The notes below the pieces were generated by a model. That model was not told the DNA's origin. It searched no databases and worked only from the letters and a program-made list of their open reading frames with translations. A program made the position numbers and the translations under genes. From CAYXAA01 sp964462985 (lineage in GTDB: Bacteria; Pseudomonadota; Alphaproteobacteria; Rhizobiales; Stappiaceae): a DNA stretch of 64,000 bases. Shown piece after piece: positions 55,518 to 64,000 of this stretch (position 1 is the first letter of the stretch; the number at the start of each line of letters is the position of its first letter). The stretch spans positions 69,210 to 133,209 of the forward strand of contig CAYXAA010000010.1 in assembly GCA_964462985.1 (NCBI GenBank). The letters run 5' to 3'.

Positions 55518-57857
55518 ATGAAGATCGCCGTGATCGGAGGAGGACCCGCGGGCCTCTACTTCGCCATCCTGATGAAGAAGGCGCGGCCCGCGGCGCAGAT
55601 CACCGTCTACGAGCGCAACCGCGCCGACGACACGTTCGGCTTCGGCGTCGTGTTCTCCGACCAGACGCTGGAGACGTTCGAGGCCTACGACCGACCGAGC
55701 TACAAGGCGATCACAGAGAACTTCGCCTATTGGGACGACATCGAGATCCACTTCAAGGGCGACATCCACCGCATTGGCGGCAACGGCTTTTGCGGCTGCT
55801 CACGCCGCACCCTGCTGCTGCTGCTGCAGGAGCGCGCCCGCAGCCTCGGCGTCGAGCTTCAGTTCCAGACCGAGATCGTGACGCTGGAAGCGGTCGCCGA
55901 CGCCGATCTTGTCGTTGCCGCCGACGGCATCAACTCGGCGATTCGCGACGCACACCGCGACCATTTCGAGCCGCAGGTCGACCTCAGGCCGAACAAGTTC
56001 ACCTGGATGGGCTCGACGAAGCCGCTCGACGCCTTCACGTTCTACTTCAAGGAAACCGAGCATGGCCTTTTCATCGCTCATACCTATCAGTATGAACCCG
56101 GCCGCTCGACCTGGGTGTTGGAGACCGATCCGGAGACGTTCGAAAGGGCCGGCCTCGGCGCGCTGACGGAGGAGGACTCCGCCCACTTCTTGCAGGACGT
56201 CTTCGCCGAGGAACTGGACGGCCACGCGCTCATCGTCAACCGCTCGCTTTGGCGCAACTTCCCAATGATCCGCAACAGGCGGACCACGATGGGCAATGTC
56301 GTGCTGCTCGGCGACGCCAAGTCGACGGCCCATTTTTCCATCGGATCAGGCACCAAGCTTGCGATGGAGGACGCCATCGCCCTCTACGAGAGCTTCCAGC
56401 GGACCGATAGCGTCAGTGCCGCCCTCGCCGATTTCGAGGCAACGCGGCGCGAGGAGGTGGAGAAGACCCAGCACGCCGCCGACGTGTCGCTCGTCTGGTT
56501 CGAGCACCTGAAACGCTACTGGCACATGGATCCGGTCACCTTCGCCTTCGGCCTGATGACCCGGTCCAAGGCGATTACCTTCGACAATCTGGAGCTGCGC
56601 GCCCCCGCTTTCGTAAAGGAAGCAAGCCGCGCCTTTGCCCGCAAGGTCAAAACGCTCGGCCTCGAGGTCGACACCGACAACCCGGTCGTGCCGGCATTCC
56701 AGCCGTTCAAGCTGCGCGACATGCGACTCGAGAATCGCTTCGTCGTCTCACCGATGTGCATGTACTCGGCCGAGAACGGCATGCCGAACGACTTCCACCT
56801 CGTCCACTACGGTGCCCGCGCCGTCGGCGGGGCGGCGATGGTCTTCACCGAGATGACATGCGTTGCTCCCGACGCCCGGATCACGCCGGGCTGCGCCGGG
56901 ATCTGGAACGACGAGCAGCAGGCGGCCTGGACCCGGATCGTCGATTTCGTCCACGGCAATTCCACGGCCAGGATCTGCCTGCAGCTCGGCCATGCCGGCC
57001 GTAAGGGCGCGTCGAAGCTGATGTGGGAGGGAATGGACCGGCCGCTGCCGGATGCCGAGGCCTGGCCGATCATCGCCCCCTCGCCGCTGCCCTACTATCC
57101 CGAGAGCCAGGTGCCGAGGGAAATGACCCGCGCCGACATGGACCGGGTGAAGGGCGAATTCGTCGCCGCCGTCGAGCGCGGCCTTGCCGCCGGCTTCGAC
57201 ATGGTCGAACTGCACTGCGCCCACGGTTATCTGCTCGCCAGTTTCCTCTCGCCGGTCACCAACCGGCGCACGGACGACTATGGCGGTCCGCTCGAAAACC
57301 GCCTGCGCTTCCCGCTCGAGGTGTTCGAGGCAATGCGCGCGGCCTGGCCGGCGCACAAGCCGATGTCGGTGCGCCTGTCCGCCACCGACTGGATCGAGGG
57401 CGGCATCACCGGCGATGATTCGGTGAAGATCGCCGAAGCCTTCGCCCGCGCCGGGGTCGACCTGATCGACGTCTCTACCGGCCAGACGGCGCCGGAGAGC
57501 GCGCCGGTCTACGGCCGCATGTTCCAGACGCCGTTCGCCGACCAGATCCGCAACGAGGCCTCGGTCGCCACCATGGCCGTCGGCGCCATCACCTCGGCCG
57601 ACCAGGCCAACACCATTCTGGCCGCCGGACGCGCCGACCTCATCGCCCTCGGCCGTCCTCACCTCGCCGACCCGTCCTTCACCCTGCGGGCGGCCGGCGA
57701 CTACGGCGTCTCGACGATCTTCGCCCCCAAGCAGTACGAGCCCGGCAAGGCCCAGCTCCTGCGCAACGCCGAGCGCGACCGTGCTGACCTGAAGGAGCTC
57801 AAGCTGAAGGCGAAGCCCAAGACGCACAACCCCGCGTACCGGGAGGCCGCGGAGTAG
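55518..57857 (+). CDS. 2-Aminobenzoyl-CoA monooxygenase/reductase type fusion enzyme
   Basis: A 779-residue two-domain flavoprotein. Residues 1 to about 375 are a salicylate-hydroxylase-like FAD monooxygenase: GGGPAG at 7-12, VVAADGINSAIRDAHRDHF near 132, and LLGDAKSTAHFSIGSG near 263 (the GD motif). From about 391 an old-yellow-enzyme/NADH:flavin oxidoreductase domain follows: SPMCMYSAENGMPNDFHLVH near 410, QLGHAGRKG near 490, HCAHGYLLASFLSP near 568. This is the architecture of 2-aminobenzoyl-CoA monooxygenase/reductase of Azoarcus evansii, also annotated as bifunctional salicylyl-CoA 5-hydroxylase. It hydroxylates and dearomatises the CoA-activated ring. GGGAGG precedes the ATG at 55518; an in-frame GTG nine bases earlier overlaps that site. 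Confidence 0.88.
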   Translation: MKIAVIGGGPAGLYFAILMKKARPAAQITVYERNRADDTFGFGVVFSDQTLETFEAYDRPSYKAITENFAYWDDIEIHFKGDIHRIGGNGFCGCSRRTLLLLLQERARSLGVELQFQTEIVTLEAVADADLVVAADGINSAIRDAHRDHFEPQVDLRPNKFTWMGSTKPLDAFTFYFKETEHGLFIAHTYQYEPGRSTWVLETDPETFERAGLGALTEEDSAHFLQDVFAEELDGHALIVNRSLWRNFPMIRNRRTTMGNVVLLGDAKSTAHFSIGSGTKLAMEDAIALYESFQRTDSVSAALADFEATRREEVEKTQHAADVSLVWFEHLKRYWHMDPVTFAFGLMTRSKAITFDNLELRAPAFVKEASRAFARKVKTLGLEVDTDNPVVPAFQPFKLRDMRLENRFVVSPMCMYSAENGMPNDFHLVHYGARAVGGAAMVFTEMTCVAPDARITPGCAGIWNDEQQAAWTRIVDFVHGNSTARICLQLGHAGRKGASKLMWEGMDRPLPDAEAWPIIAPSPLPYYPESQVPREMTRADMDRVKGEFVAAVERGLAAGFDMVELHCAHGYLLASFLSPVTNRRTDDYGGPLENRLRFPLEVFEAMRAAWPAHKPMSVRLSATDWIEGGITGDDSVKIAEAFARAGVDLIDVSTGQTAPESAPVYGRMFQTPFADQIRNEASVATMAVGAITSADQANTILAAGRADLIALGRPHLADPSFTLRAAGDYGVSTIFAPKQYEPGKAQLLRNAERDRADLKELKLKAKPKTHNPAYREAAE

Positions 57858-57994
57858 CGAGCCCGGACGCGTACACGGCCTTCGATCCGGCAGGCCCGCC
57901 CTGCTCCTGCGCGGCCGACCTTCGCGCATCGAAGATCGGTTCGACATGGGCAAAAACAGGCCCGTCCGGCCTACACTTCAGCAGGACACGGGCG

Positions 57995-58840
57995 TCACGG
58001 CCAGGGGCGCACCGGCCACGCCTCTCCGACCCGGCGCAGCTTCTCGAATTCCGGCAAAGCGCCGTCGCTTGCGGCGCAGAGGAACCGCGCCGCATCGCCC
58101 CTGATCTGCAGTGCCGTCAGCACGCCGGTGCGGTAGCAGCCGCTGTCGACGGCAATGCGGTGCTCGGCGATGTGCGGGCGGAAGATGGAATGGCCGTGGA
58201 CGGCCACGAAGTCGAACGGCCACGACTCGCACGACAGGAACGGCCTGCGGATCGTCACAAGGTCGTGCGGGTCCTGACCGTCCGCCGGCCGGGCCGGGTC
58301 GAGGCCGGCATGGACGAACAGGTAGGGTCCGGCGCGCACGGTGAGCTCGAGCCCGTCGAGAAAGTCAACGATCTCGCTGCCGAGCGCCAGGCGTATGCGT
58401 TCGGAAAGCGCCTTCACCGTCATGCGGCGAAGCTCCCGCGTCTCAATGCCCATCTCCAGGAGGGTTGCACCGCCGCCGTTGTCCAGCCAGAGGGCGACAT
58501 GGTCGACATCGGCGTCGGGGTTGCGCAGCAGCTCAATCAGGTACTGGTCGTGGTTTCCCTTGAGGCAGCGAAGCCGCGGCCCGAGCTCGGCCTTGAGCCG
58601 GGCAAGCAGCCTCAGGCAGCCAAGATTGTCCGGGCCGCGATCGATGGTGTCTCCGAGCATCACGACGACCGGCGCCTCGCCCTCGGCCCGCTCCGCCTCT
58701 TCCGTCACCAAGGCGAACAGGCGGTCGAAATGCGCGCGGTGGCCATGCAGATCACCGATCGCAAACAGCTCCGTGCCGTCATAGCCCCTGGCGCGGGCCG
58801 GCACGGGCAACCAGTCGGAGGAGAACGTGGCGAGCGTCAT
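57995..58840 (-). CDS. Metallophosphoesterase, Ser/Thr protein phosphatase-like
   Basis: A 281-residue calcineurin-type phosphoesterase with the metal-binding motifs AIGDLHGHRAHF near residue 27, MLGDTIDRGPDN near 60, LKGNHDQYL near 92 and VHGHSIF/VDSGCY near 220-240. The set GDxHG, GDxxDRG, GNHD is diagnostic. It resembles bacteriophage-lambda-type PP2A-like phosphatases and diadenosine tetraphosphatases. It interrupts the catabolic cluster on the opposite strand, between the fusion enzyme and the importer, with no obvious link. The ATG at 58840 follows GAGGCG. Confidence 0.88.
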   Translation of the reverse strand: MTLATFSSDWLPVPARARGYDGTELFAIGDLHGHRAHFDRLFALVTEEAERAEGEAPVVVMLGDTIDRGPDNLGCLRLLARLKAELGPRLRCLKGNHDQYLIELLRNPDADVDHVALWLDNGGGATLLEMGIETRELRRMTVKALSERIRLALGSEIVDFLDGLELTVRAGPYLFVHAGLDPARPADGQDPHDLVTIRRPFLSCESWPFDFVAVHGHSIFRPHIAEHRIAVDSGCYRTGVLTALQIRGDAARFLCAASDGALPEFEKLRRVGEAWPVRPWP

Positions 58841-59221
58841 GGCGCCTCGATCGGTCAGCGGGTTGGAGGCAATCCGGCAACGGCGCAACGGCTTCGCCGA
58901 TCGCCTTCTTTCCTTAACGCAAGACCCTGGTCATGGCTCCCCTTCCGGCGCATTGCTTCCTCCCTGGTCATCCTGATCTGCCGCGACGAAGATGCCCGGC
59001 GTGCGGATCTTGCGCCAGGGCGGCCCGAAGGGCTGCGGCCGGGTAAAGCCACCGATACGATTGACGATACGATTGATCCCGACATCATCTCGGGGCTTTC
59101 CATCCAAGATATTTTAGGTTTAAAGTATCTTGCCTTTGAGGCTCGACGCCGCCCCGCAATCCTGTCAAAAACCGAGGGGTCGGCGGAAGCAGCCGAACGG
59201 TCCAAAGGGGAGTGGAAAACA
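58841..59221. other. Intergenic region with the importer promoter
   Basis: A 381-bp divergent region between the phosphoesterase and the importer binding-protein genes. The plus-strand frame stays open through it from 58160 but shows no family similarity. The MarR-type operator at 59105-59132 is the main feature; the CGATACGATTGACGATACGA repeat at 59051-59071 is a short direct repeat of unknown meaning. Confidence 0.55.
59110..59127. promoter_or_regulatory. Probable MarR operator 2, in front of the importer
   Basis: TATTTTAGGTTTAAAGTA matches operator 1 (55423-55440) at 15 of 18 positions and is flanked by CAAGA and TCTTG, which extend the dyad to 28 bp (59105-59132). It lies 95 bp before the start of the binding-protein gene. 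Confidence 0.65.
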
Positions 59222-60388
59222 ATGAAACGTGTTGTGATGGGGGCGGTCGCGGCCGCGGCTCTTGGTGCGTGGGGCACGGCGGCGCAAGCCGAGGGCCTGA
59301 AAATCGGCTTCCTGGCAACCCTGTCCGGACCGTCGGCCGTGCTCGGCGAGCACATGCGCGACGGTTTCCTGCTTGCGGTCAAGCAGAACGAGGGCAAGCT
59401 CGGCGGCCTCGACACCGAGGTGCTGGTGGTCGACGACGAGCTCAAGCCCGATGCTGCACTGACCAAGGTCCAGGGGCTCCTGGAGCGCGACAAGGTCGAC
59501 ATGATGGCCGGCATCGTGTTCTCCAACGTCATGATGGCCGTCTACAAGCCAATCATGCAGTCCGAGACCATCTTCGTCGGCGGCAATGCCGGCCCGTCGC
59601 CGATCGCCGGCAAGGGCTGCAGCGAATATTTCTTCACCGCCGCCTATCAGAATGACAACAACCACGAGGTCATGGGCAAGCACGCCTCCGACGCCGGCTA
59701 CAAGCGCATGATCGTGATTGCGCCGAACTATCAGGCCGGCAAGGACTCCATCGCAGGCTTCAAGCGGTTCTACGACGGCGAGATCGTAGACGAGATCTAT
59801 ACCCAGCTCGGCCAGCTCGACTTCTCCGCCGAGCTCGCCAAGATCGCCTCGGCCAAGCCCGACGCCGTGTTCGTGTTCATGCCCGGTGGCATGGGGGTCA
59901 ACCTGGTGAAGCAGTACCGACAGGCGGGCCTCGCCGACACGACGCCGTTCCTTTCCGCCTTCACGGTCGACGAGACCACGCTGCCGGCGACAAAGGACGA
60001 CGCCGTCGGCCTGTTTGCCGGCGCGCAGTGGGCGCCGAACCTCGACAACCCCGCCAACAAGGCCTTCGTCGAGGCGTTTGAGGCGGAGTATGGCTACGTG
60101 CCGTCGCTCTACGCCGCCCAGGGCTACGACGCCGCCCGCCTGATCGACGGCGCGGTCGCGAAGGTCGGCGGCAAGGACGACAAGGCGGCGCTGATCGCGG
60201 CGCTGAAAGAAGCCCCATTCGAGAGCGTCCGCGGCGACTTCTCGTTCAACACCAACCACTTCCCGATCCAGGACTTCTATCTCGTCAAGGCGGTGAAGCG
60301 CGACGACGGCAAGTACGCCACTGAGACCGTCCAGAAGGTGTTCGACGACCATCAGGACGCCTACGTCGGCGAGTGCAGCATGAACTGA
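59222..60388 (+). CDS. Branched-chain-type (HAAT) ABC binding protein for an aromatic acid
   Basis: A 388-residue periplasmic receptor with a signal peptide (residues 1-23, ending AQA). The peripla_BP_6/LivJ pattern is clear: IGFLATLSGPSAVLGEHMRD near 27, VDDELKPDAALTKVQGLLER near 68, VGGNAGPSPIAGKGC near 118, VIAPNYQAGKDSIAGF near 163. Members near aromatic catabolism genes bind benzoate-like acids rather than amino acids. The start at 59222 is fixed by the signal peptide. A 16-bp stem-loop follows the stop. Confidence 0.88.
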   Translation: MKRVVMGAVAAAALGAWGTAAQAEGLKIGFLATLSGPSAVLGEHMRDGFLLAVKQNEGKLGGLDTEVLVVDDELKPDAALTKVQGLLERDKVDMMAGIVFSNVMMAVYKPIMQSETIFVGGNAGPSPIAGKGCSEYFFTAAYQNDNNHEVMGKHASDAGYKRMIVIAPNYQAGKDSIAGFKRFYDGEIVDEIYTQLGQLDFSAELAKIASAKPDAVFVFMPGGMGVNLVKQYRQAGLADTTPFLSAFTVDETTLPATKDDAVGLFAGAQWAPNLDNPANKAFVEAFEAEYGYVPSLYAAQGYDAARLIDGAVAKVGGKDDKAALIAALKEAPFESVRGDFSFNTNHFPIQDFYLVKAVKRDDGKYATETVQKVFDDHQDAYVGECSMN

Positions 60389-60390
60389 CC

Positions 60391-60427
60391 CCTTGAGGGC
60401 GGACGGGAGGTCCGTCCGCCCTCAAGG
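60391..60427 (+). repeat. Perfect 16-bp stem-loop between binding-protein and livH genes
   Basis: CCTTGAGGGCGGACGG (60391-60406) and CCGTCCGCCCTCAAGG (60412-60427) pair without mismatch around a 5-base loop. It begins two bases after the stop codon. With no T-run it is more likely an mRNA-protecting or partially terminating element that raises binding-protein output relative to the membrane genes. Confidence 0.8.
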
Positions 60428-60515
60428 AACACCGGCGACGGCGCGAACCTTTCAACCCATCTGCAAATCGCGCCGCTTCGTCCGAATGCGGGGTGACTCA
60501 GACCGAGGCGGGACC

Positions 60516-61439
60516 TTGAGCTTCACACTCCTTGCCGTTCAGACGTTGAACGGCCTGCAGCTCGGCATTTTGCTGTTCCTGATCGCTGCCGGCCTCACGC
60601 TGGTGTTCGGCGTGATGGACTTCATCAACCTCGCCCATGGCGTGCAATACATGCTCGGCGCTTACCTTGCCGTGATGGGCTACGGCCTCACCGGCTCGTT
60701 CTGGGGCGCCCTCGCCGTCGCGCTCGTCGCCGCGCTCGCCCTCGGTCTTTTGCTCGAGCTGCTGGTGTTCCGCCATCTTTACGACCGCGACCACCTCGAC
60801 CAGGTGCTCGCAACCTTCGGCGTCATCCTGTTCGTCAACGAGGCGGTCAAGGTGTTCTGGGGCGCAGCCCCCCTGACCCTGCCGATGCCGGACGCGCTCA
60901 GCGCCTCGATCCCGCTGATGGATGGGCTGCTCTACCCGGTCTACCGCATTGCGCTCATCGTTACGGGCTTTGCCGTTGCCCTGCTGCTCTACATCCTCGT
61001 GACGCGGACCAGGGTCGGCATGCTGGTCAGGGCGGGCGCCACCAATGCACCGATGGTCGCCGCCCTCGGCGTCAACATCCGCCGCCTGTTCATGATGGTG
61101 TTCGGCTTCGGCACCATGCTCGCCGGCTTTGCCGGGGTGATGGCCGCACCGATTCTCGCCGTCGAGCCGGGCATGGGCGACAACCTCCTGATCCTTGCCT
61201 TCGTCGTCATCGTCATCGGCGGCATCGGTTCGATCCGCGGTGCCTTCCTCGCCGCACTGATCATCGGCCTCGTCGACACGCTCGGGCGCACCTTCGCCAC
61301 CGACATCGCCAGGCTGGCGCTGCCGCCGGCCGCCGCGAACGACGTCGGTCCGGCCGTGGCCTCGATGCTGATCTACATCTTGATGGCCGCGGTGCTGTTC
61401 TTCCGCCCGAGCGGCCTGTTTCCGGCGCGCGCAGGATGA
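60516..61439 (+). CDS. ABC importer permease, LivH type
   Basis: A 307-residue permease with about eight membrane segments. LNGLQLGILLFLIAAGLTLV begins near residue 10, and GVMDFINLAHGVQYMLGAYL near 34 and ALGVNIRRLFMMVFGFGTML near 183 are LivH hallmarks. The start is taken as TTG at 60516, preceded by GAGG at seven bases; an ATG at 60486 would add ten polar residues. Its stop overlaps the next gene by 4 bp. Confidence 0.88.
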   Translation: MSFTLLAVQTLNGLQLGILLFLIAAGLTLVFGVMDFINLAHGVQYMLGAYLAVMGYGLTGSFWGALAVALVAALALGLLLELLVFRHLYDRDHLDQVLATFGVILFVNEAVKVFWGAAPLTLPMPDALSASIPLMDGLLYPVYRIALIVTGFAVALLLYILVTRTRVGMLVRAGATNAPMVAALGVNIRRLFMMVFGFGTMLAGFAGVMAAPILAVEPGMGDNLLILAFVVIVIGGIGSIRGAFLAALIIGLVDTLGRTFATDIARLALPPAAANDVGPAVASMLIYILMAAVLFFRPSGLFPARAG

Positions 61440-62410
61440 GGGCGCCGGAAAAAGCCCGGGCAGCCGGTTCCCGGACCGCGGCGCTCGCGACCGCGGCCGT
61501 GTTCCTTGCCTTCGCCGTCCTGCCGCCGCTGGCCCAAGCCCTCGGCTACGGCTTCGTGACGCTGTTTGCGACCCGCTTCATGATCTTCGCCATCGCCGCC
61601 GTCAGCCTGGCGCTGATTCTCGGCCACGGGGCCATGGTCTCCTTCGGCCATGCCGCCTATCTGGGTCTCGGTGCCTATGCGGTCGGCATTCTCGCCGACG
61701 CCGGGTTCTCCGAATTCTACGTCGCCCTGCCGGCCGCCCTCCTCCTGTCGGGCCTGTTTGCGCTGGTCACCGGCGCGGTGTCGCTGAAGACCCGCGGCGT
61801 CTATTTCATCATGATCACCCTCGCCTTCGGGCAGATGGCCTATTTCACCGCGACCTCGCTGTCGGCCTATGGCGGTGACGACGGTCTGACGATCTGGGGC
61901 CGCACGGAGGTGTTCGGCTCGACCGTGCTGTCCGACAACACCGTGTTCTACTACACCGTGCTCGGCTGCCTCGTTGCCGTCTGGCTGCTGTGCCGCATGG
62001 TCGTTGCCTCGCGCTTCGGCCGTGTGCTGCGCGCCGCCAAGCAGAGCGAGCTCCGGGTGCGGGCGATCGGCATCGACCCTTACGCCTACAAGCTCACCGC
62101 CTATGTGCTTGCCGGCATGATCGCGGGGCTCGCCGGCGCGCTCCTCGCCAATCAGGCCGAGTTCGTGTCGCCGGCATACATGACCTGGCACCGCTCGGGC
62201 GAGTTGATCGTCATGGTCGTGCTCGGCGGCCTCGGCTCCTTCACCGGGGCGATCCTCGGGGCGACCGGCTTTCTCGTCCTGGAGGAGGTGCTGTCGCACA
62301 TTACCGAACACTGGCGGCTGATCTTCGGACCGCTGCTGATCATCGTCGTGCTGTTCGGCCGCGGCGGGCTGATGGGACTGATCCGCGGAAGGGGACGCGG
62401 CCATGGCTGA
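61436..62410 (+). CDS. ABC importer permease, LivM type
   Basis: A 324-residue permease: about ten membrane segments, LALILGHGAMVSFGHAAYLG near residue 60, ALFALVTGAVSLKTRGVYF near 105, RAIGIDPYAYKLTAYVLAGM near 208, and GGLGSFTGAILGA near 263. It overlaps livH by 4 bp and livG by 8 bp, so the four importer genes are tightly coupled. Confidence 0.92.
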   Translation: MRAPEKARAAGSRTAALATAAVFLAFAVLPPLAQALGYGFVTLFATRFMIFAIAAVSLALILGHGAMVSFGHAAYLGLGAYAVGILADAGFSEFYVALPAALLLSGLFALVTGAVSLKTRGVYFIMITLAFGQMAYFTATSLSAYGGDDGLTIWGRTEVFGSTVLSDNTVFYYTVLGCLVAVWLLCRMVVASRFGRVLRAAKQSELRVRAIGIDPYAYKLTAYVLAGMIAGLAGALLANQAEFVSPAYMTWHRSGELIVMVVLGGLGSFTGAILGATGFLVLEEVLSHITEHWRLIFGPLLIIVVLFGRGGLMGLIRGRGRGHG

Positions 62411-63158
62411 GCCGATTCTTGCGCTTCAGGACCTGTCGAAGAGCTTCGGCGCCCTCAGGGTGACCGATCATGTCTCACTTAACGTGCGACCGGGCGAGAT
62501 ACATGCCGTCATCGGCCCGAATGGGGCCGGCAAGACCACCTTGATCGGTCAGATTTCAGGTTCGATCGCGCCGGATGCCGGAACGATCCACTTCGCCGGC
62601 CATGACATCACGGCCTGGTCGATGCCGGCCCGGGCCCGAGCCGGGCTTGCCCGCTCGTTCCAGATCACCACGGTGTTGCCGGAATTCACCGCCCGGGAAA
62701 ATGTCGCACTGGCGCTGCAGGCGCATGAGGGCCATTCCTTCCGCTTCTTCCGGAACGTCGGCAGGGACCGCAGGCTCAACGATGCGGCGGACACCGTGCT
62801 TGCCGACCTCGGCCTCTACGAGCGCGCCGACGTCGTTGCCGGGCTGATGTCCCACGGCGAAAAGCGCGCGCTCGAGCTCGCCATTGCGCTGGCGAGCGAA
62901 CCGAAGCTCCTGTTGCTCGACGAACCGATGGCCGGCACCGGGCGTGAGGAAACGGACCGTCTGATCGAGGTGCTGCGGGGCCTTAAGGGCCGCTATTCGA
63001 TGCTGCTGGTGGAGCACGATATGAGCGCCGTCTTCGCCCTCGCGGACCGGGTCTCGGTGCTGGTCTACGGCGCCGTGGTCGCCACCGGCACGCCGGAAGA
63101 GATCCGCGCCGATCCCAAAGTGCGCGAGGCCTACCTCGGCGAGGAGGCCGGCGCATGA
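62403..63158 (+). CDS. ABC importer ATPase, LivG type
   Basis: A 251-residue ATPase: Walker A GPNGAGKTTLIG near residue 38, RSFQITTVLPEFTARENVAL near 87 (Q-loop of LivG), Walker B LLLLDEPMAG near 177, H-loop VEHDM near 200. The signature region reads LMSHGEKRALELA near 155; most ATPases of this type have LSxGxQ, so the first Ser lies in an altered context. It overlaps livF by 4 bp. Confidence 0.92.
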   Translation: MAEPILALQDLSKSFGALRVTDHVSLNVRPGEIHAVIGPNGAGKTTLIGQISGSIAPDAGTIHFAGHDITAWSMPARARAGLARSFQITTVLPEFTARENVALALQAHEGHSFRFFRNVGRDRRLNDAADTVLADLGLYERADVVAGLMSHGEKRALELAIALASEPKLLLLDEPMAGTGREETDRLIEVLRGLKGRYSMLLVEHDMSAVFALADRVSVLVYGAVVATGTPEEIRADPKVREAYLGEEAGA

Positions 63159-63865
63159 GCGCGCTGCTCGAGATCGAGGGCCTGGAGGCCGGCTACGGCG
63201 CTGCGCAGGTGCTGTTCGGCATGGGCCTTTCCGTTGGTGCCGGCGAGGTCGTGACCCTGCTCGGGCGCAACGGCATGGGCAAGACCACGACCATCAACAC
63301 CGTGATGGGCCTGCTGCGCGCCCGCGCCGGACGCATCGTCTTTGACGGCACTGACCTCACCGCGGCCCCGTCCTACCGCATCGCCCAGGCCGGGCTCGGC
63401 CTTGTGCCCGAAGGCCGCCAGGTGTTCCCGACCCTCAGCGTCGAGGAAAACCTGATTGCCACCCGCGCCAACCGCTTCGGTGCGTCGCCCGGCTGGACCC
63501 TCGATCGGGTCTATGCCTTCTTCCCGCGTCTCCGGGAGCGGCGCTCCAACCTTGGCACCCAGCTCTCCGGCGGCGAGCAGCAAATGCTGGCGATCGGCCG
63601 CGCGCTGATGACCAACCCGAAGCTCCTGATCCTCGACGAGGCGACGGAAGGTCTTGCTCCGCTGATCCGTGCCGAGATCTGGTCCTGCCTCGGCAAGCTC
63701 AAGGCGGACGGGCAGTCGATCCTGGTGGTGGACAAGAACGTCGCCGAACTGGAGAAGCTCGCCGACCGCCATGTCATCATCGAAAAGGGCCAGGTGGTCT
63801 GGACCGGCGATTCCGCCGCCCTGCGGGCCGACGCCGGGTTGAAAAGCCGGTATCTCGGGGCGTGA
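63155..63865 (+). CDS. ABC importer ATPase, LivF type
   Basis: A 236-residue ATPase: Walker A GRNGMGKTTTINT near residue 39, GLVPEGRQVFPTLSVEENL near 83, signature LSGGEQQMLAIGRAL near 136, Walker B LLILDEATEGLAPL near 156. The usual H-loop His is replaced: the stretch after Walker B reads LVVDKNVAEL, as in several LivF proteins. It is the last gene of the importer. Confidence 0.92.
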   Translation: MSALLEIEGLEAGYGAAQVLFGMGLSVGAGEVVTLLGRNGMGKTTTINTVMGLLRARAGRIVFDGTDLTAAPSYRIAQAGLGLVPEGRQVFPTLSVEENLIATRANRFGASPGWTLDRVYAFFPRLRERRSNLGTQLSGGEQQMLAIGRALMTNPKLLILDEATEGLAPLIRAEIWSCLGKLKADGQSILVVDKNVAELEKLADRHVIIEKGQVVWTGDSAALRADAGLKSRYLGA

Positions 63866-63952
63866 GCGTCGAGGAGAAGCTGCGGCATGTGAGGGTGGCG
63901 ACTGGGATCGCCGGCGTTTTCGTCTGCCCCGCGCCTTGTCCCACCTTTACCC

Positions 63953-64000
63953 GTCATCCTGGACCGCGTGCCGCGCAGCGGCATCGCGTGATCCAGGACC
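63953..64000. repeat. Palindromic repeat at the right edge
   Basis: GTCATCCTGGA (63953-63963) and TCCAGGAC (63992-63999) form the ends of an imperfect palindrome with inner GCGTG/CGCGT-type pairing. The ends resemble those of the element at 40841-40960 and of dispersed palindromic repeats in rhizobia. It may continue past the window. Confidence 0.5.

Noticed and set aside
58160..59221. 354-codon extension of the importer binding-protein frame
   Set aside because: It runs antisense through the phosphoesterase gene and the operator; a signal peptide begins at 59222.

Overview
The window is a GC-rich, gene-dense chromosome segment of an alphaproteobacterium, most likely of the order Hyphomicrobiales (Rhizobiales). 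The main reasons are a fused anthranilate synthase TrpE(G) preceded by a short leader peptide with three consecutive Trp codons and an attenuator, the rhizobial-style promoter spacing in front of it, and the many stacked ABC and TTT uptake systems typical of soil or plant-associated members of the group. I cannot name the genus from this sequence. There are no rRNA or tRNA genes, no CRISPR array and no intact insertion sequence.

Layout. 1-4.8 kb: a cut-off DUF899 gene, a helix-turn-helix regulator with a beta-propeller partner, a small secreted protein, an Lrp/AsnC regulator and a saccharopine-dehydrogenase-like enzyme. 5-8 kb: a K+/H+ antiporter and a ChaN-like protein, followed by an intergenic stretch that holds a probable small RNA gene. 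8.5-19 kb: small metabolic genes, methylmalonate-semialdehyde dehydrogenase with a divergent LysR regulator, an MFS carrier, a TerC protein with a long AT-rich promoter and leader, a phosphonate monoester hydrolase/sulfatase, a pirin and a membrane-anchored unknown. 19-42 kb: a nutrient-scavenging zone with two family-5 (peptide/opine type) ABC systems, one TctABC system and peptidase-like hydrolases (M20, N-formylglutamate amidohydrolase, ArgE-like, AstE-like), a ROK kinase and a LysR regulator. The first ABC system has its binding protein separated from its permeases by the TctABC block. A decayed antitoxin gene sits behind the amidohydrolase. 42-45 kb: a low-GC DUF4760 gene, then the trp leader/attenuator and trpE(G). 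45-49.8 kb: a nitroreductase, a tandem double glycosyltransferase with a coupled small gene, and an exported unknown. 49.8-63.9 kb: an aromatic-acid catabolic island.

The catabolic island is the most coherent system here. A CoA ligase of the benzoate/2-aminobenzoate type, an acyl-CoA dehydrogenase, an enoyl-CoA hydratase, a MarR regulator, an SDR and a Rid-family protein lie in one minus-strand operon. Divergent from it is a 779-residue fusion of an FAD monooxygenase and an old-yellow-enzyme reductase, the architecture of 2-aminobenzoyl-CoA monooxygenase/reductase. A branched-chain-type (HAAT) ABC importer (binding protein, LivH, LivM, LivG, LivF) follows. A perfect 18-bp palindrome between the two divergent units recurs with 15 of 18 bases identical upstream of the importer, so one MarR protein probably controls uptake and degradation together. 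The likely substrate is anthranilate (2-aminobenzoate), the product of the trpE(G) gene lying only about 5 kb away.

Regulatory RNA features read directly from sequence include the trp attenuator with mutually exclusive hairpins, an orphan three-hairpin RNA ending in a strong terminator near 8.4 kb, hairpins placed between binding-protein and permease genes in three transporter operons, and several Rho-independent terminators. All coordinates are read by eye and may be off by a base for the short sites.
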